Source of the DNA: Rachycentron canadum
Lineage: Eukaryota; Chordata; Actinopteri; Carangiformes; Rachycentridae
Assembly: GCA_038496675.1 (NCBI GenBank)
Contig: CM076651.1
Location: forward strand, 10,837,258-10,901,257
Length of the DNA: 64,000 nucleotides
Direction: 5' to 3'
Shown here in pieces: positions 1 through 13,887 of the stretch. Below the pieces are notes generated by a model. That model was not told where the DNA came from, made no database searches, and was given only the letters and a program-made list of their open reading frames with translations. The number at the start of each line of letters is the position of its first letter. The first letter of the stretch is position 1. The position numbers and the translations under genes were made by a program.

Positions 1-999
1 TAAAAACATCACACTAAATATAGAGGCAGGAACAGTTTAGTCAGCCAGATATTTTGCAATGTGACTACTCTTCACAGTGTATCTACAGGAAGTGGATGCA
101 AAAAATACCAAAAAAAAAAACAAAAACAAAACAAAACAAAAAAAGGTAATGTTAAAACCATTACCTTTGTGAAGCAACCGAGGCAATTTTCTAAAAATGT
201 AATGCAATCCAAAAGCAAAGTGTCTGTTATTTGCCCACCTTACAATGCAATCAGATCACAAATGAAACACACCCATTTGAAAGTGATAAAACTGCATTTA
301 ATTGCAGCGTTTTTGCCTTGGATTGCACTTTTTAGTACTTTAGTACTTAACCTGAATATTTTCATTCTCTGCTTCATATTTCTGTTACATTAAACTGCCA
401 CTTACATGTACATAATAATAATTTAACAGTTGAATGAGCAAAGAGTCTTTACTGCAATGTTCAGATCAAGCAAACAAACCAAACAGCCAATGGTACAAAC
501 AGGTGCAAACATGCTAATGAGCAAAGTAAGTCAATCATGTATGCAAACTAAGGTCTTGAGAGCTGGGCAGCAAGTGCAAAGACAATCTGACAACTGCTGC
601 CGCTACAGAGCTGTGTATATACAGAAAGGTGATTAGCTAAATGGGAACAGGTGTGTTCGCTGGGGCGGGGCATCCAGCAGGCGGGAAACCCAAAAGAGGG
701 GAGGGGCTGAGCCTCAACTTTTAATTTCAGCGTTAGGTTAAGTATGCTCTCTCTCTCTCTCTCTCTCTCTCTCTACATATATATATATATACATACACAA
801 ACTCTTTTGACACTTTAAATAAATGTTAATGGTAATGGAGTAGCTAATTACATACAGAATTGCATCATTAGAAAATTATTTGTGATTGTAATCTGTTACT
901 TTTACTCAGAAAGAATTTGTAACTGAATTGTTGTTACTAGTCAAAATGATGATTACAAAGAGCAATTGGCAAAAAAAAAAAAAAAAAAAGGTGAGAATT

Positions 1000-1036
<37 letters not shown>

Positions 1037-1639
1037 TTATTTTTAGCATTGTGTTTTCAATAAATATTACTTTGGGGAGGACTTTGTGAAATTTCTACAG
1101 GGTATCAATTCGATTAATGGTATCTAAACTATAATGAGTTAGATTACTTATGACTTTTTAATTTGACAATTAGTCATTGGTGAACTATTTTACTTCAAAA
1201 GTAATTAATAATTGGTCTTTTACCCATGATGAAGGATTTTAAAGGGTCTCAGTGCTTCTTCAATCAGTGGTTACTGTTTCCAGACTATACTTTGTACCAT
1301 ACCATGTAACAATTATGGTGTATAACTTGCACTTATAATAATTAATTGTGTCTATAACTTTTTGGTGGACTAGATGTGACAAAGTGCAAGTTAATGCTGG
1401 TGAAACACGATCCTCTAAATCGTCATTTGATTTGCAGAAACGTAAATGCGCAGTTCGTCGGTGGGGCATGCGGGCTGTTTTCTCTCTGCCCCCCCCCCTC
1501 CCTCGCTTGCCTCGCAGACCGGCTTGTCGTCGACAGACACCGGCCGGTAAACTGTAGGACACGCCCCCCCCTGACCCCCCTCCCACCACCTCTGTCTTCC
1601 ACCAACATTATGGGGGTTTAGAAAAAAAAAAACAAAACA
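1..1639. other. Intergenic sequence upstream of slc2a4rg
   Basis: No gene is supported here. The stretch is A/T-rich and holds a broken A-rich tract (about 100-145), a CT tract passing into TA (747-796), an A run (971-989), a TAA-type triplet repeat (about 1000-1036), C-rich runs (1490-1500, 1564-1583) and a short A run (1622-1633). CpG density rises from about 1440 onward toward the promoter. Confidence 0.6.
747..796. repeat. (CT)n-(TA)n microsatellite
   Basis: About 14 CT units run directly into about 11 TA units, in intergenic DNA upstream of the slc2a4rg promoter. Confidence 0.95.
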
Positions 1640-2005
1640 ATGATTGACAGAGTGGGTGCAGCCAATCAGGGGTCTCCTCGCCGTGGACGCGTGCCAAAAT
1701 GTAATGTTTATGTACGTAGTGGACCAATAGGAGTGAAGTGGAGGGGGCGTGGCATTGGTTTGGAGGAAAGAGGCAAAACAATCTTTTATCCTTCTGACCG
1801 GGCGGCTTTTTGGATATCCTGGGTCGTGGTGGTGGCGGCGGCGGTGGTGGAAAACTTTACATGTAGACTAGAGTAGAAGTTAAGACAGATAAATTCCTAT
1901 CAACTCGCGACAATCCTGATAAATGTATCTAACTCCAGCAATTTGCACTAAAATCTATAGAAAGCTGGTTTTCTTTCTTTAGTCTCCACTCGCCCCGTCG
2001 GAAAA
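1640..2005 (+). promoter_or_regulatory. slc2a4rg: slc2a4rg promoter and 5' UTR
   Basis: Two forward CCAAT boxes (1662-1666, 1724-1728), a GC/KLF-type box GGGGCGTGGC (1744-1753) and an inverted CCAAT (ATTGG, 1754-1758) cluster within 100 bases. A GGT/GGC triplet tract follows at 1826-1850. The surrounding sequence to about 2600 is rich in CpG compared with the rest of the window. There is no clear TATA box. This is the arrangement of a CpG-island promoter. The exact start site cannot be read from sequence and probably lies between 1760 and 1870. Confidence 0.7.
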
Positions 2006-2281
2006 ATGGATTCCAGATATATTTTGGAGAAGTCGTCGGTTCGGACAAGGGTCGTCGGCGTCGGAGGCGTGGATCCCTGCCGGGCAGGCCGCTCCGTGCT
2101 CCACGACACCCGGGTCCCCACGGTGGAGAAAAACGGCCCCATGCCGGCGTACACAAACGGGCCCGTCCTTTACAAATTTGTGGTGGACGTGGGCCCGGCG
2201 GCGGAGGTGACCGGCGATAAAACGGCTCCCAAAGTGAACGGATCGTCTCCCGGTGGTCGAAGACTGCAAGACGTGGAGAAA
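2006..2281 (+). CDS. slc2a4rg: slc2a4rg coding exon 1 (start codon exon)
   Basis: The ATG at 2006-2008 has a strong Kozak context (A at -3, G at +4) and is the first ATG of its open frame. The exon encodes 92 residues and ends in phase 0 at AAA|GTAAGT. The start MDSRYILEKSSVRTRVVG only weakly resembles the N-terminus of ZNF395, and the rest has no motif I recognise. A pyrimidine-rich acceptor-like site (TTCTTTCTTTAG, ending 1982) just upstream suggests that an untranslated first exon may be spliced to this one. CpG content is high, as expected for a promoter-proximal exon. Confidence 0.8.
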
Positions 2282-5200
2282 GTAAGTGTCGTCTAGTCGC
2301 GATAAGTGCGCACACACACGTCGAGTGGACCGTACACGTACTGAGTTACGGTGCAGAAAAGATCGGGCACGTAACGTGAAGTTGTCATGAGTCTGTTTAA
2401 TTATTGAGGTTTGACAGTTTACACGACTCTCGCATGTCGTTGTTACGTTTAACGGTTGAAATGTGCGACTGCGACGGTCGCGCGAGACTCAATCCACCGT
2501 TTATCGCGCTGCGTTGCGCATTGAGCGCCGCCTTTGTAACTTATTTCCACTTATTTTACCGACTGCTGTCATTGCTCCCTCGTTAGTAACTACGTTGTAT
2601 CCAAGCGGCTTTAAATGGCGGCTCGTTTTGTGTGCAAAGTTTACAGAAAAGGGGGGCAAGGTCTTCAAACTACGAGCCTAACCCCTCCCCCATAACTTCA
2701 GGGTGGAGCTTCAGCGACGGCTTCCTGGCTGCACAGCAAGGCCCGGCTCCACACACACACACACACACACACACACGACTGAAATACTTGTGAAAGAAAG
2801 ACGATGTTGGTATTTTTCTGACCCCCCCCCACCCCCCATGCAACAGTTTCTTGTTTGCATCGTGCTGTAACTTGCAGTGCGGCCCATTTGTGTTTCTCTG
2901 TGCAGGGTCAGTAATTTATTCATGCCCTGTATTTCCTCACCGAGACATCAAACAAGCACATAGGGCGAATTGCAACACTTATGTTTCAGTCCACGTTTTA
3001 TTACACTGAAGTGTAATAACGGCTCTAGGTGTTAACTTGTTGCTTTATTGTAAGTTTTATGAATGAATTTGAATAAGTATATTTTTAGACCTGCAACGCG
3101 TTTGCAGTTTATTTAGTGACAGGCAATTAATCAGTAACTGTTCTGAATGTTAACACACAATTTTATTAACTATTCTAGCAAAAATGTCCAACATGATCTG
3201 GTTTCAGCTTCTCAAATGGGACGATTTGCTGCTTTTTTTGACAAGTGTGACATTGAATTCCAAATGTCTAGCTTATGGACTAATGGTTAACAAACCAAGC
3301 AAACTTACAGAGTCTGCAATTAATTGATTATGACATGCTATGATATGATCAAACAAATATTTGAATTTGCTGATGTAGTCATTTCAGGGTTTCTGAGATT
3401 AATCAAATTTGAAATCTAAGGTATCAGGCATGATAGTAATGAGCCTAAAAATGGTAGATTGACTTTAATGTGTTTTTGTTTTATTTCCTAGACTGGCCAG
3501 GTGGACCAAAAAGACACTGGTTCCACTGGGATCCTGAAGAGGGCCAGTCCCACTCACTGCCCAAGCATAAATGGGCAGTTGCAAGGCTGCTTCATGCATT
3601 TAGACATCAGCAACCCAGGGAAACAGGCAGAGCTGGCCAACAGCTTCAGGGCAGCACAAGTGCAAAACATACCACCGGCAGAAAGACAACCCCACCCTTC
3701 GTCCCACATCCCTGTCCCAAGAAACAGGTACAGAGTGGCTGCTTGCATGTACAATCATGAGCCCTTGTCACATCTTTATCTTTGGATTATTTGTACTTTA
3801 TAAATGTTGCATGTTAAGTGAAAGAGACAACACCTTGAAGTAATACAGTAATTTGATGATTGGGATTCAAACTTTGGCTTGGCATCAAAACATGAGCTTA
3901 AGGCAGATGTGTAATCAACCCACTGGATTCTGGGGCACATAGTCAACTACCAGACCCATTTATGTGTGCACAGGACTATTTTCTGTTAAACCCAGTCCAG
4001 GAGCTAGTTTGACACTTAATTTGTGGTGTTTAAGATAATGAACACAGGCAGTTTTCATACTCAGCTCTGAGTCTTGACTAGAGGTGGAATACAGCCTGTG
4101 GCTACAACTTTACAGTGGTTTGGGCATGAATGGTGTGGGGGTGTACTGGTCAACTGACCACATGTTTGGTGTTCCATCCAGAATAGTTTTGAAATGTGCC
4201 CTAAGCGAGCCAGAGCTTGAGATGAGGGCCAAGATTGCCCAATCACTTGACAGAAGGAAAAGAGAGACAAAGAATTGGATAGTTACAGTATGCTGGTGGA
4301 GGTGTTGTGTATTAGTAAATCAGTTAACTATGTTTTACGTTTTTACTAATCATGTCAATGTCCTGGTTGACTCTTTTCTTTTCTTTTTTTTTTATATGAT
4401 TGGTATCCCTGTTGATCAGTGTGATGTGCTCACTGCATGTCAGGCAGATGAACTTTGTAGTGTGAAAGTTTGCATTGTTTGATGTTTCATGTGCAGTGCA
4501 GTTAACACTTGTTACACATACACACACCACACTTGTTCTCAGGACATTCTTTGATAGTGCTGAAGCAAATATATATATGCACATGAACTATTTTTCATGC
4601 AGCGTAAGCAGAAAATGCATCTAGGGACAAGCCTAGTGTGCTGATAAGTGATTATGTAACAGTAAAGAGGACTAGGAGAGGCTGAAAGCACTCTTTCCTT
4701 TATTTTACACAGCTATTAGTTACTGACAGCATCAAGTTGGCACTTACACATTAGCAAATAACCCTGTGGCAGTACAGTTGTATCCATAAACTTTACAGGT
4801 ACATGAAAGCAATATATAATAGCAATATTTATCTGGGCCACAGTATACAATAATTTGTTAAATGTTAAATAACATTAATCAATAAATGGCTTTAATATCA
4901 GTTTGTAGTACACTGCCAAGAATGTGCTCAATAGTAGGAGTGGTGTGTGGGGGGGTTTAAACACCATACTCCTTTCCTTTTCTCATCATCATCACATGAA
5001 CTTCACATGGTGTTAGTCATGTATGATGTGAGGGAGTTTCTCAGGGGAGCATGCAAGACTGAACAAGGTTTTAAACCCAAGTGATGTTTAGCCTAATGCT
5101 GTGAGTGCATGTTTGAGTGTGTGTGCGCATTTCCTCCTACTGACAGCAAAATAGTCGTTCTCGCCTCTTGATCCACGTCTTAACCACACATGAAACATGC

Positions 5201-8200
5201 CTTTTCCACGGCAGGTTGACGGCTATCTCAGCACACTGCTATCACAACAAACTCTGGGTTGACACTACACAGCTGCTAAAAGAGGTTGCATAACATAGAA
5301 CAGTGTGGTCATATTAGTCAGGCCTCTTTCTCTTTTGACCTTTCAGGTTATGCCTCTATCTTAACCCTGCTCAAATTGGCTTTGTTTTGGAGTTGGTGAC
5401 AAGAGACTCTCCTCCCCTCTTAAACTATGAAACAATCAGCTTTCTTAGACATACACTTGGGTTTAAATCATTTTAGTATTCAGTCAATTGTGAACATTCA
5501 TTCTGACTGTTATCTGGATGTATATGCATGTGGTGTTCATCATCCACATAGTTCCATGAATCATATGACATGGTTGGACTATACTAATACACTAGTAGAC
5601 TTCAGTGAGATACAACTATTTCTCTTCAAGTAAGGATCACAGTGGCGAGTCAGTGCTTAAAATCCCAGTGTGATCGCACATCTGCGCAGGTGGGTGTGAC
5701 TGACTGTGCATTTTCTGCACTGTGCAATGTTTTGGATAATGCTGACAATAGCATGTATTTTCATTTGCTCCCCACCAACATAAGTAATACCATTGTTGTG
5801 TTGCAGCAGTAAAGATGTTTAAAGAGACCTTAGCTATAAAACTGTTGCTCACTTGTATATTGTTTGTCAGATACAACTTCCAGAAGTTGTAACTTCCAGT
5901 CTATTCACACCTTTTATTGTCATTTTGCAAGCGCTGTAAAGTAAGTCACTATCCTTTAGGCAAGCCTGGGCAAAGATCTTGAAGGAAGAAAGAGGAGCAA
6001 CCAATATGTTCACTTGCACACACTTGTGTATATTCTTCTAAACACTTTCAAACCTACACCGTATATTTTATACTCCCACCCGTCTTGTCAACCTTTCCTC
6101 TGTGCATGTGTGTGTTTTTTCCTTGTTCTGTCTCTGATTAAGTCTCTCTTTCACTCACACCCTTATAGCAGAGCTCGTTCTACCTGTCAATATTAATCAG
6201 TGTGGGATCCTGCACACTGATAACAGAACAAAGACCAGTTTGAATGAGAAAAAAAAAAGGTGTGACAAAGTGAGGAGGGGATGGGCATTTTGTATTGATG
6301 TGAAAAGCTGTTCTTTCTTATCTGTCCTTGCTCAGGTACACTGTCACCACAGTATTGTAACATGAATAGAAAACACTGCATCGGCATAAACAAGGCACCA
6401 GAGCAACCAACTGCAGCAAGAGGGGGGTCAGTGGTGGCGGGGTAGAGACAGCTCGGTTTTTAACATAATTATTGCCCAGCCTTTGACTCAGTCTGCTAAG
6501 AGTCATTGGGAGGGTTTAAGCTAGGCAGGCAGGCAGTGCACCACTTCTCCAACCCCCTTCGACCACCTCACAACCAATTCTCTTCTCCCAAAGGAGACAT
6601 TACAGCTGGTTGTTGAAGGTCAGAGTTAGAAGAACAGCTACCCGCCCCCACTGTTGTCTGGGATGTCTAACCCACTTCCAGACTGCTGACATGGTCTCTG
6701 GAGGAGAACAGCCTGTTCCTCTCTCAGGTGGTTATTTTCTTTTGTTTTTCCTTATAAACCATATTTGCTTCTATGGGTTTTCATGTTGGTGTTATCATTT
6801 GTTTTAAAATTTCTTCTGACTTGGATACAGCATTTTCATCCTTCCTTGTAGCCTTTTTTTCCCCTCCTCTCCAGACCCTAAGGGGCTTTTGCACTGACAT
6901 AGGCAGAGGTGAAAGGTTGTCCTCAATGAATGGAGTTAAGCAAGGGGGGTGGCGGTAGGGCTGGGGTGAGGGGTCGGATCAGGACATGAGAAGGCATCTG
7001 CCACGTCCACTAGGTCAATCTCAGGATCTAGGTTAACTGCTGCATAGATGATTCATAACCACAGAATATTGTAGCAGACAGCTCATCGTCTAATCCTGCA
7101 GCTTTGCTGTATCCTGACAGAGGTGTATGGAGGAGTGGGGATCTAGTATCAAAGAAATGTTTTGAATTTAATTTCAGGGTGGAGCTTCGCAGCCATCTCA
7201 ATCATTAATTTTTTAACAATAATTGAGGGCCTCTAGAAAAACTCTTAACGGGCAAAATAAGTGCTATGTGTGTCATCTGCTCTTGTGCATTGAAGAAGAG
7301 AGGCAAAAAATATCATAGTTGAAGAGTTGGAGTCAAAGAAAGAATGTTTTCAGCAAACAGTCTGCTCTGTTTCAGAAGTAATGTTACATTGAAAAATCTA
7401 GCATATTATGCATCAATTATATGTTACATTATTCTACTGTATATACTCTACATGTCCTCCAGTAGAGTCTCTTAGGGACAGGCAGAGCAAGAAACAGTTC
7501 ATCAAGAGGGAAGGAAACTCTTGTTGCGCTGCTCTGGCACCTCTGCAGTAAAATGCTTTATCGCTTGCTCACCCACACTAATAGACACTTACATAAGGCC
7601 TCCTGTTCTGCCTCAGTAGCATTTAGAGATGCCACAGTCAACTGTCTTTCCTACTCTTCAAATGGTCTTTCTGTCTTTCTACCCAGCTCTTTATCTCAAC
7701 AGCAGCTGCTCTGTGGCTTTCCCTTCTGTTCTCCAACTTCTCATCTGTCATCATAGCCCTCCCACAACTTTTCTTCATCTTTCATACAAATATTACCACT
7801 CCCTTGATATCCTTTTCTGTCAGTGTTTGAGTTATTGATGTACTTATGAAAGTGCTTAGAAAGTTAGAGACTGTGAAGTCAGAGTTTAGTTTGCTGGCAT
7901 TGTCAGTTACATATATTACACATGTATAGCCACATACCATGGTATAAATTGTTCCATGATTAAAGGTTTTTGCATGACATATCTCTGATTTTGTAAAATG
8001 TCTCCGCTAGGTGAATCATACTTATGATCATATGATTCACTTTTCAGATGAATAATACCGATTGCATCATCAAATGGTGCAATATTTAGATGTTCAATTG
8101 CTGCCAACCAGCCCATTCTTAACCATTGAACAGCTAACACCCTAACTGCAGCTGGCATCAGCAGTCCACAGTCTTGGCGAGCAGCACATCTACAAGTTTT

Positions 8201-8473
8201 TCTCCACTGCAGAAAGAGAAATACCATCACCAGCTGCAGTTCAAAATGGTGGAGTTTCAGTCCATCCTTGATGAGAGAGAGGTCTATGGGTGAGAGACCT
8301 GTCCTCAGACAGGAAATATGAAGCAGGATGAGCCGGGGCTGACGGGTTATCAGTGACTGACCTTTCTAATTAAAATACGTAGCCTACATATAGCACCCCA
8401 TAAATGAATAACTGTTGTCCAAACTAATACTCCCTGTGAGCTTAACAAAACTTGTGCTCAGACATGACACAAT

Positions 8474-8506
<33 letters not shown>

Positions 8507-11500
8507 AATGGAGTTTTGGTTTGATGTCTGAAATAAGGTCTATGGTTAGACTCAGACTCAAGGCAGGTTCACAAAATACATCAGTTGATACCCCAGTTGT
8601 GACGCTTTTAAACTTGTGTTTATACCCACGCTCTTGCAAACTATGACTAACTTAGTGACTAAGTCTTCTCCTTCAAAAAGCTTAGCTTTGTTCTTATTAT
8701 CTTCTGCAATGGTTGCAAAACGGCACCTTCCCTGTAGCAGTCTATACCAGCGAATGGATAAGCATCTGAAAGATGAGTCACAGTGGCAGAAAGATATGAA
8801 TAGCAACTTCCAGGCTGAACTTTCACAATAAAATCAGTGAAGATAGAGTATGCAGAGATTTGTGAGCTGGCACTTAAGCCTTAAGTTCAAGTGACTGTCT
8901 CCCTTTTTTTATGTGTTTTATTTGTTCCATGCATCCTATTTTCCGTTTCTCTTGGCCTTTTGCCCTATGCCCTCTAAATCCTATTCAAGTTGAAAGAAGA
9001 TGAAGTTCTCTGAACAATGTTGATTCTCTCTCTGCCAGCAAAGATTATTCCATGCTCCTACACAAATAATGTCAATTGTAATCTGTCTTTCATGTGCTTG
9101 TCTTTCTCTTTTCTTCATTCTTTCTTTTTCCTTGAACACTCGTAAACACACATCTTCAGGCATGTATGTGTTATTGTTTAATTTTCACAACTTTTCAATG
9201 AGTTGTTTCATTCATAAGTTTTGAAAATGATAGCATACTCATCACTGGAATGTCCACAATGTGTTTGTATTGGCAGCGAAATCACAGATTTGCAGGGGTG
9301 ATTTTGGTTAGAAATATTTCTGACTTGTTGAGCAAACTCAAAGCATAACTTTTAAAATCCCAGACTGATTAGATAATATGATTATACATTTAAGATGTAG
9401 AATCAACAATAATGCTAATCTTTTCTATTTTATTATTTTTCACTGTGACACATTAATTGGCACAACGCATTCGGAAAATTTTGAATGTGTTGTGCAATGC
9501 TCCCGTGAATTTAAACCAGAATGCTCGGTGGCCAAGAGTAAGTAAGCCATTTAGATTGTTTTCAAAATGTCCTGTAAGCCCTTAGTGTCGTGGGTTTTGC
9601 TTTCCCCTGCAGTCAATCACTGCACTTATAAATATCCTCGCATACAACCCCCCCCCCCCCCCCACACACACACACACACACACACAGTTCCTTGCACAAC
9701 TCTATCGTAAGTCATCCCTGTCCCTGTCTGCTGATGACAAGCAGTGAAATTCAGTCCAGACTGCAAGCAGAAAGAAGTCTGAGAAATGCCTAATACTTTG
9801 TACTCTGCAGAGCTGAATGTCCAACTGCTGTCAGTGCTTTGCTTATGTATTAGTGCTCAGTATTTAGTTGAATCTGCTTTCTCTGTTTAGTAGGAAACTT
9901 ATTTTAGCCTTCTTTCTTGGTTAGGAAATAACTAAAATGGTTTATTGCCATTCAGACTGTGTTTTCCAGTAAACGTTGAACCGTTATTTAGTTTTATATA
10001 GTTTATAATTTCCAAATATGACTACAGTTCCCCTTCTTCTCTGTTCCACTTATTCCTTTTCTCTCAGTTTTTGCTGTGTCTGTAACCCTTGAAACATTAT
10101 GGCTACTTTTACCTCACTACGGCAATATGTAGGACATGGAAAATACAGTGCTTGCTGAGGTTTCTGACTGAATTCTGATCAACGTCAGATGTCCATGATC
10201 TCACTTGTAATTAAAGGATTATCAACTGCCCTGTCTTTTAGCTTTGTTGTGAAAAAGAGCTGTACTAAACCTTCGGCATTCCAGTAGATTCACAGTTAAG
10301 CAGGCAGTGACTTTTCAATAATGCCTTTGAACGGCTGCTATATAGCAACAACTTCACTAAAATGCATTTTTAACACTCAGCTTGAATAAACCATTGTAAA
10401 CAGCATGCCACGCCCAAGCTACTAAAAACCAGTGAGCCCAGTTCCTAGAAAACCACTGTGCTCTGTGTGTGTCCTTAATGTGTGTGTAGATATGCACATC
10501 CTTAACAATGGAGCTCTGTGGGCCGGGATAATGACTTATCCGTGTGCTCTCTAACAAATAGTGCTGAGGGACAAAACAAGCAATAAAGTAGCTCTAGAAG
10601 TGAACAGATTTTTTTTAATTTTTTTTTAATTTTTTCAATCATATTTGTTTTCTCTCACACCTACATACACACAAACAAACTTTCATTCCACAGCCATAGT
10701 GAGGTAGTCAGGTCTCATTTAACACTGCTAAAAATGTTGTTCTCCTCACGTTGCTGTGCCATGTTGAGCCAGTCAGTAATATTTACACCATAGACTGTTT
10801 ATAAAAGTGGATGTTAGCTCCATGGCTGTAAATTGAAGCCAGTGTGGAACAGCCTTAAACCTCCTTCCTTCTGACTTTTTGGTCTCAAATTACTATTTTC
10901 AAGTCTTCAATACAATATAATGTTTATTTTTTTAAATTATGGATGAAGCAGGGTATGTGTTAGGGCATGACTACCTCATGATTCACTGTAACACAAATGG
11001 CCACTTGCCTGACAATCAGGAGAGAGTACGGAGCAGGTTAGATCCACCCCTCACTCCTCCTCAGCTCCACCTTCTTGTCCAAATGTTTTTTTCTGGTTTC
11101 AAAAAATCAAGATGTTGACACCCATTACAAACTCAGGGCTTCAAAACGGCAGCTCACAAACCAATGGGTGGTGTCACGGAGAGTTGCCACTTGATTTATA
11201 CGTGCAGTGCATTCAGAAAAAATTCCGATCCCCTCACCTTTTTACCTTTTGTTTTGTTGTAGTCTTGTAGTAATCTGTAGTTTTGTATGTTAAAGTTTTT
11301 AGATTATTTTTCCCAGTCAGTCTGCACTGAATATCCCATAAGGACATGAGGAATATTTTCAAATTTGTTAAAAATTAAGAGCAAAATATCACATTTATCT
11401 AAGAATTCAGAGCCTTTACCCAGTGCTTAGTGAAAGGGCCATTGGCAGTGATTATAGCCTCAAATCTTCTTTGGTTTGACACGACAAGCTTTGCACACCT

Positions 11501-13821
11501 GGATTTAGGGATTTTCTGCCATTCTTCTCTGCAGATCCTCTCATGCACTGACAGGTTGGATGGAGACCGTAGGTGGACAGCCATTTTCCGGTCTTTCCAG
11601 AGATGTTCAATTGGGTTCATGTCAGAGCTCTGACTCAAGGATATTTTCCAAAAGCTACTACTGTGTTTACTGGACTGAATACTTATATTTTATTTTTATC
11701 AATTTTATCGTAAGTCTGCCACATAACAAAATGTCAAAAAAAGTGAAGGGGTTTGAACACATTTTGAATGAATTGTATGTTGGCTGTATCATGAGTGACA
11801 TCCGACATGCATTTAATTTAGGTGACTCCATATGTGAATGGCTTTATCTGATGTGGAATGAAACTAAGATCTGGAAATCTGTCACAAAGACAGTTCCACC
11901 CTGTACATAGAGATTTATTTGCACTGCTTTCTAGTTAAAGATTAACGTAGAAAAGATGTATAAATGGAAAGTCTCAAGTTTTAACCTAACCCTAACCCTA
12001 ATTAGAATTACAATTAGAATCATTTATTTTGGTTTGATGATTACTTTCATTATAAATGAATTATTTATTAATTATCAATGAATTTATTTATTTATAAAAT
12101 GTCAGAGAACTCCAACTCCAACTCTAATTATCATTTTGGAAGTTGTTGGAAGCAGCAAATGTTCTAATAATAATAATAATTTTAATTATAATAATAATTT
12201 TTATAATATAACCTATAATTTTTAATATTTATTATTAATAAATAATATTAAAATGTCTGTTTAACCAAATCATTTTCTTAATATTTTACTAATATATCAA
12301 TTGACTAATTGGAGCAGCTCTAGTTTTAAATTGGTTTTAAGTTTTACTGGAGTCTTAAACCCAGTGCATATTACTGTAAAAAGATGTTTTGGCCAAGAGA
12401 GGTTTTTTGAGCCGAGTAGTCTCTTTAAACAGGAGTAGACACACACCCCTGGACTTCTCTGACTACTGCCAAGATAACGTAGAGCTTTCCGGCCTGGGGA
12501 GAGGTAGAAAGTATCCCTGCTTAATTTTAGTGTTAGTGGCTTCCAGCACCAACATGCCACTGCACAAAGCACTGAGTGTGTAAAGCTATTCAGTCAGGTG
12601 CAGAGCAGATCCCTGATCACTGCCCAAATAACCCCAGCAACTCTTGTAGCTGTTTCAGGGTATGGGCAATACAAGAGATTTTTACAGTGTGGTAATTATC
12701 TCTCATCTCTGTTATTAACATGTGGCACATATTGCACAGTTACAGGAAATGTAAACATGTTTTTATATGTGATGTTGGTTGTAGCAAACAGACTGTAACT
12801 AAGAGGGAACAATATTGTCCTTTAAGGCTCAGACTAAGTCAGACAGAAAAGGGCTGGTGAAGAAGTAAAAGGTAAAGACATCACTGTCTTTACCTAATGG
12901 GAGTGTTATAATGGGAGTGTTATACACTTTATATGCATGCTGAGCATCTGTTTCTGTCTTTGGGGGAGATCATGTCAGCTTCCTTAAATTTGGTCAGATT
13001 TGCTAGAGATGTAGATGCACAAAAGGGGACATGAGGTGTCAAGTACGTGCATGTCTGCACGTCTTGACTGTGTGAATGAATGTGGTGTAGTGGTATGTTG
13101 GCATTTCTGAAGCTGGATCTGATTTAAGCCTCTAAAGTCTCAATAGCTTAACACAAGGCTCCTGTCTACTGTCCACACAGCATTACCCAGCCTTGCCTAG
13201 TAGTAACAGCCTAATTTCTGCTTTATATCTGGTGTTCTTCAAGATTAATAATGATTATGAAAAAAAGAAAATTATGTAATTAGGTTACTAAATCATCCAT
13301 TGATTTATTGCATAATATTTAGAATAAAACTCTAAGCTAACACCAAGCTTGATTGAATCATTTACAAAACAAAAGGCTTACAAAAGGCCACTTATGTTAT
13401 AGAGCTTTGACCATATAACACTGTCTTCATCAGCAGATTCAACTTTCTTAGTTGCTTTTTACTATAGTCTATATCAAACTTTCATACTACAAAGATTGCA
13501 GAAGTGAGCTATTAATATGCAAAAACTGTGTGTGTATGTCTATAAGTCTGAGAGTGATGAGACTTGGCTGTAGACAGGCCTGACAGAAAAACACTTCAGT
13601 CACACAAGGCTTGACTTTCCCTGAGCCAGGGCTGCTAGCTGTGTCTGGCAAGCTTTCCCATCTGCTTGTTTGTCTGTTCGGGAGAAAGAGTCTGCTCTAA
13701 TCTGACCATTGTCCGGGTTTGGCCTTGTTAAAAAAAAAAAAGCTCAACTGTCAAAGGGTAGATTCACCAGTTGCATCATTATCTTCCTGTTTAGTAAAAC
13801 CCAGGCGTCACAGTTAAACAT

Positions 13822-13887
<66 letters not shown>

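Noticed and set aside
4084..4482. 132-codon plus-strand frame in slc2a4rg intron 2
   Set aside because: No homology, no convincing acceptor or donor in phase with exons 2 and 3, and ends in a T-rich tract. Chance frame.
7916..8230. 104-codon minus-strand frame
   Set aside because: Without an identifiable domain or splice context. It overlaps the 8011-8040 palindrome. A decayed repeat is possible but cannot be shown.
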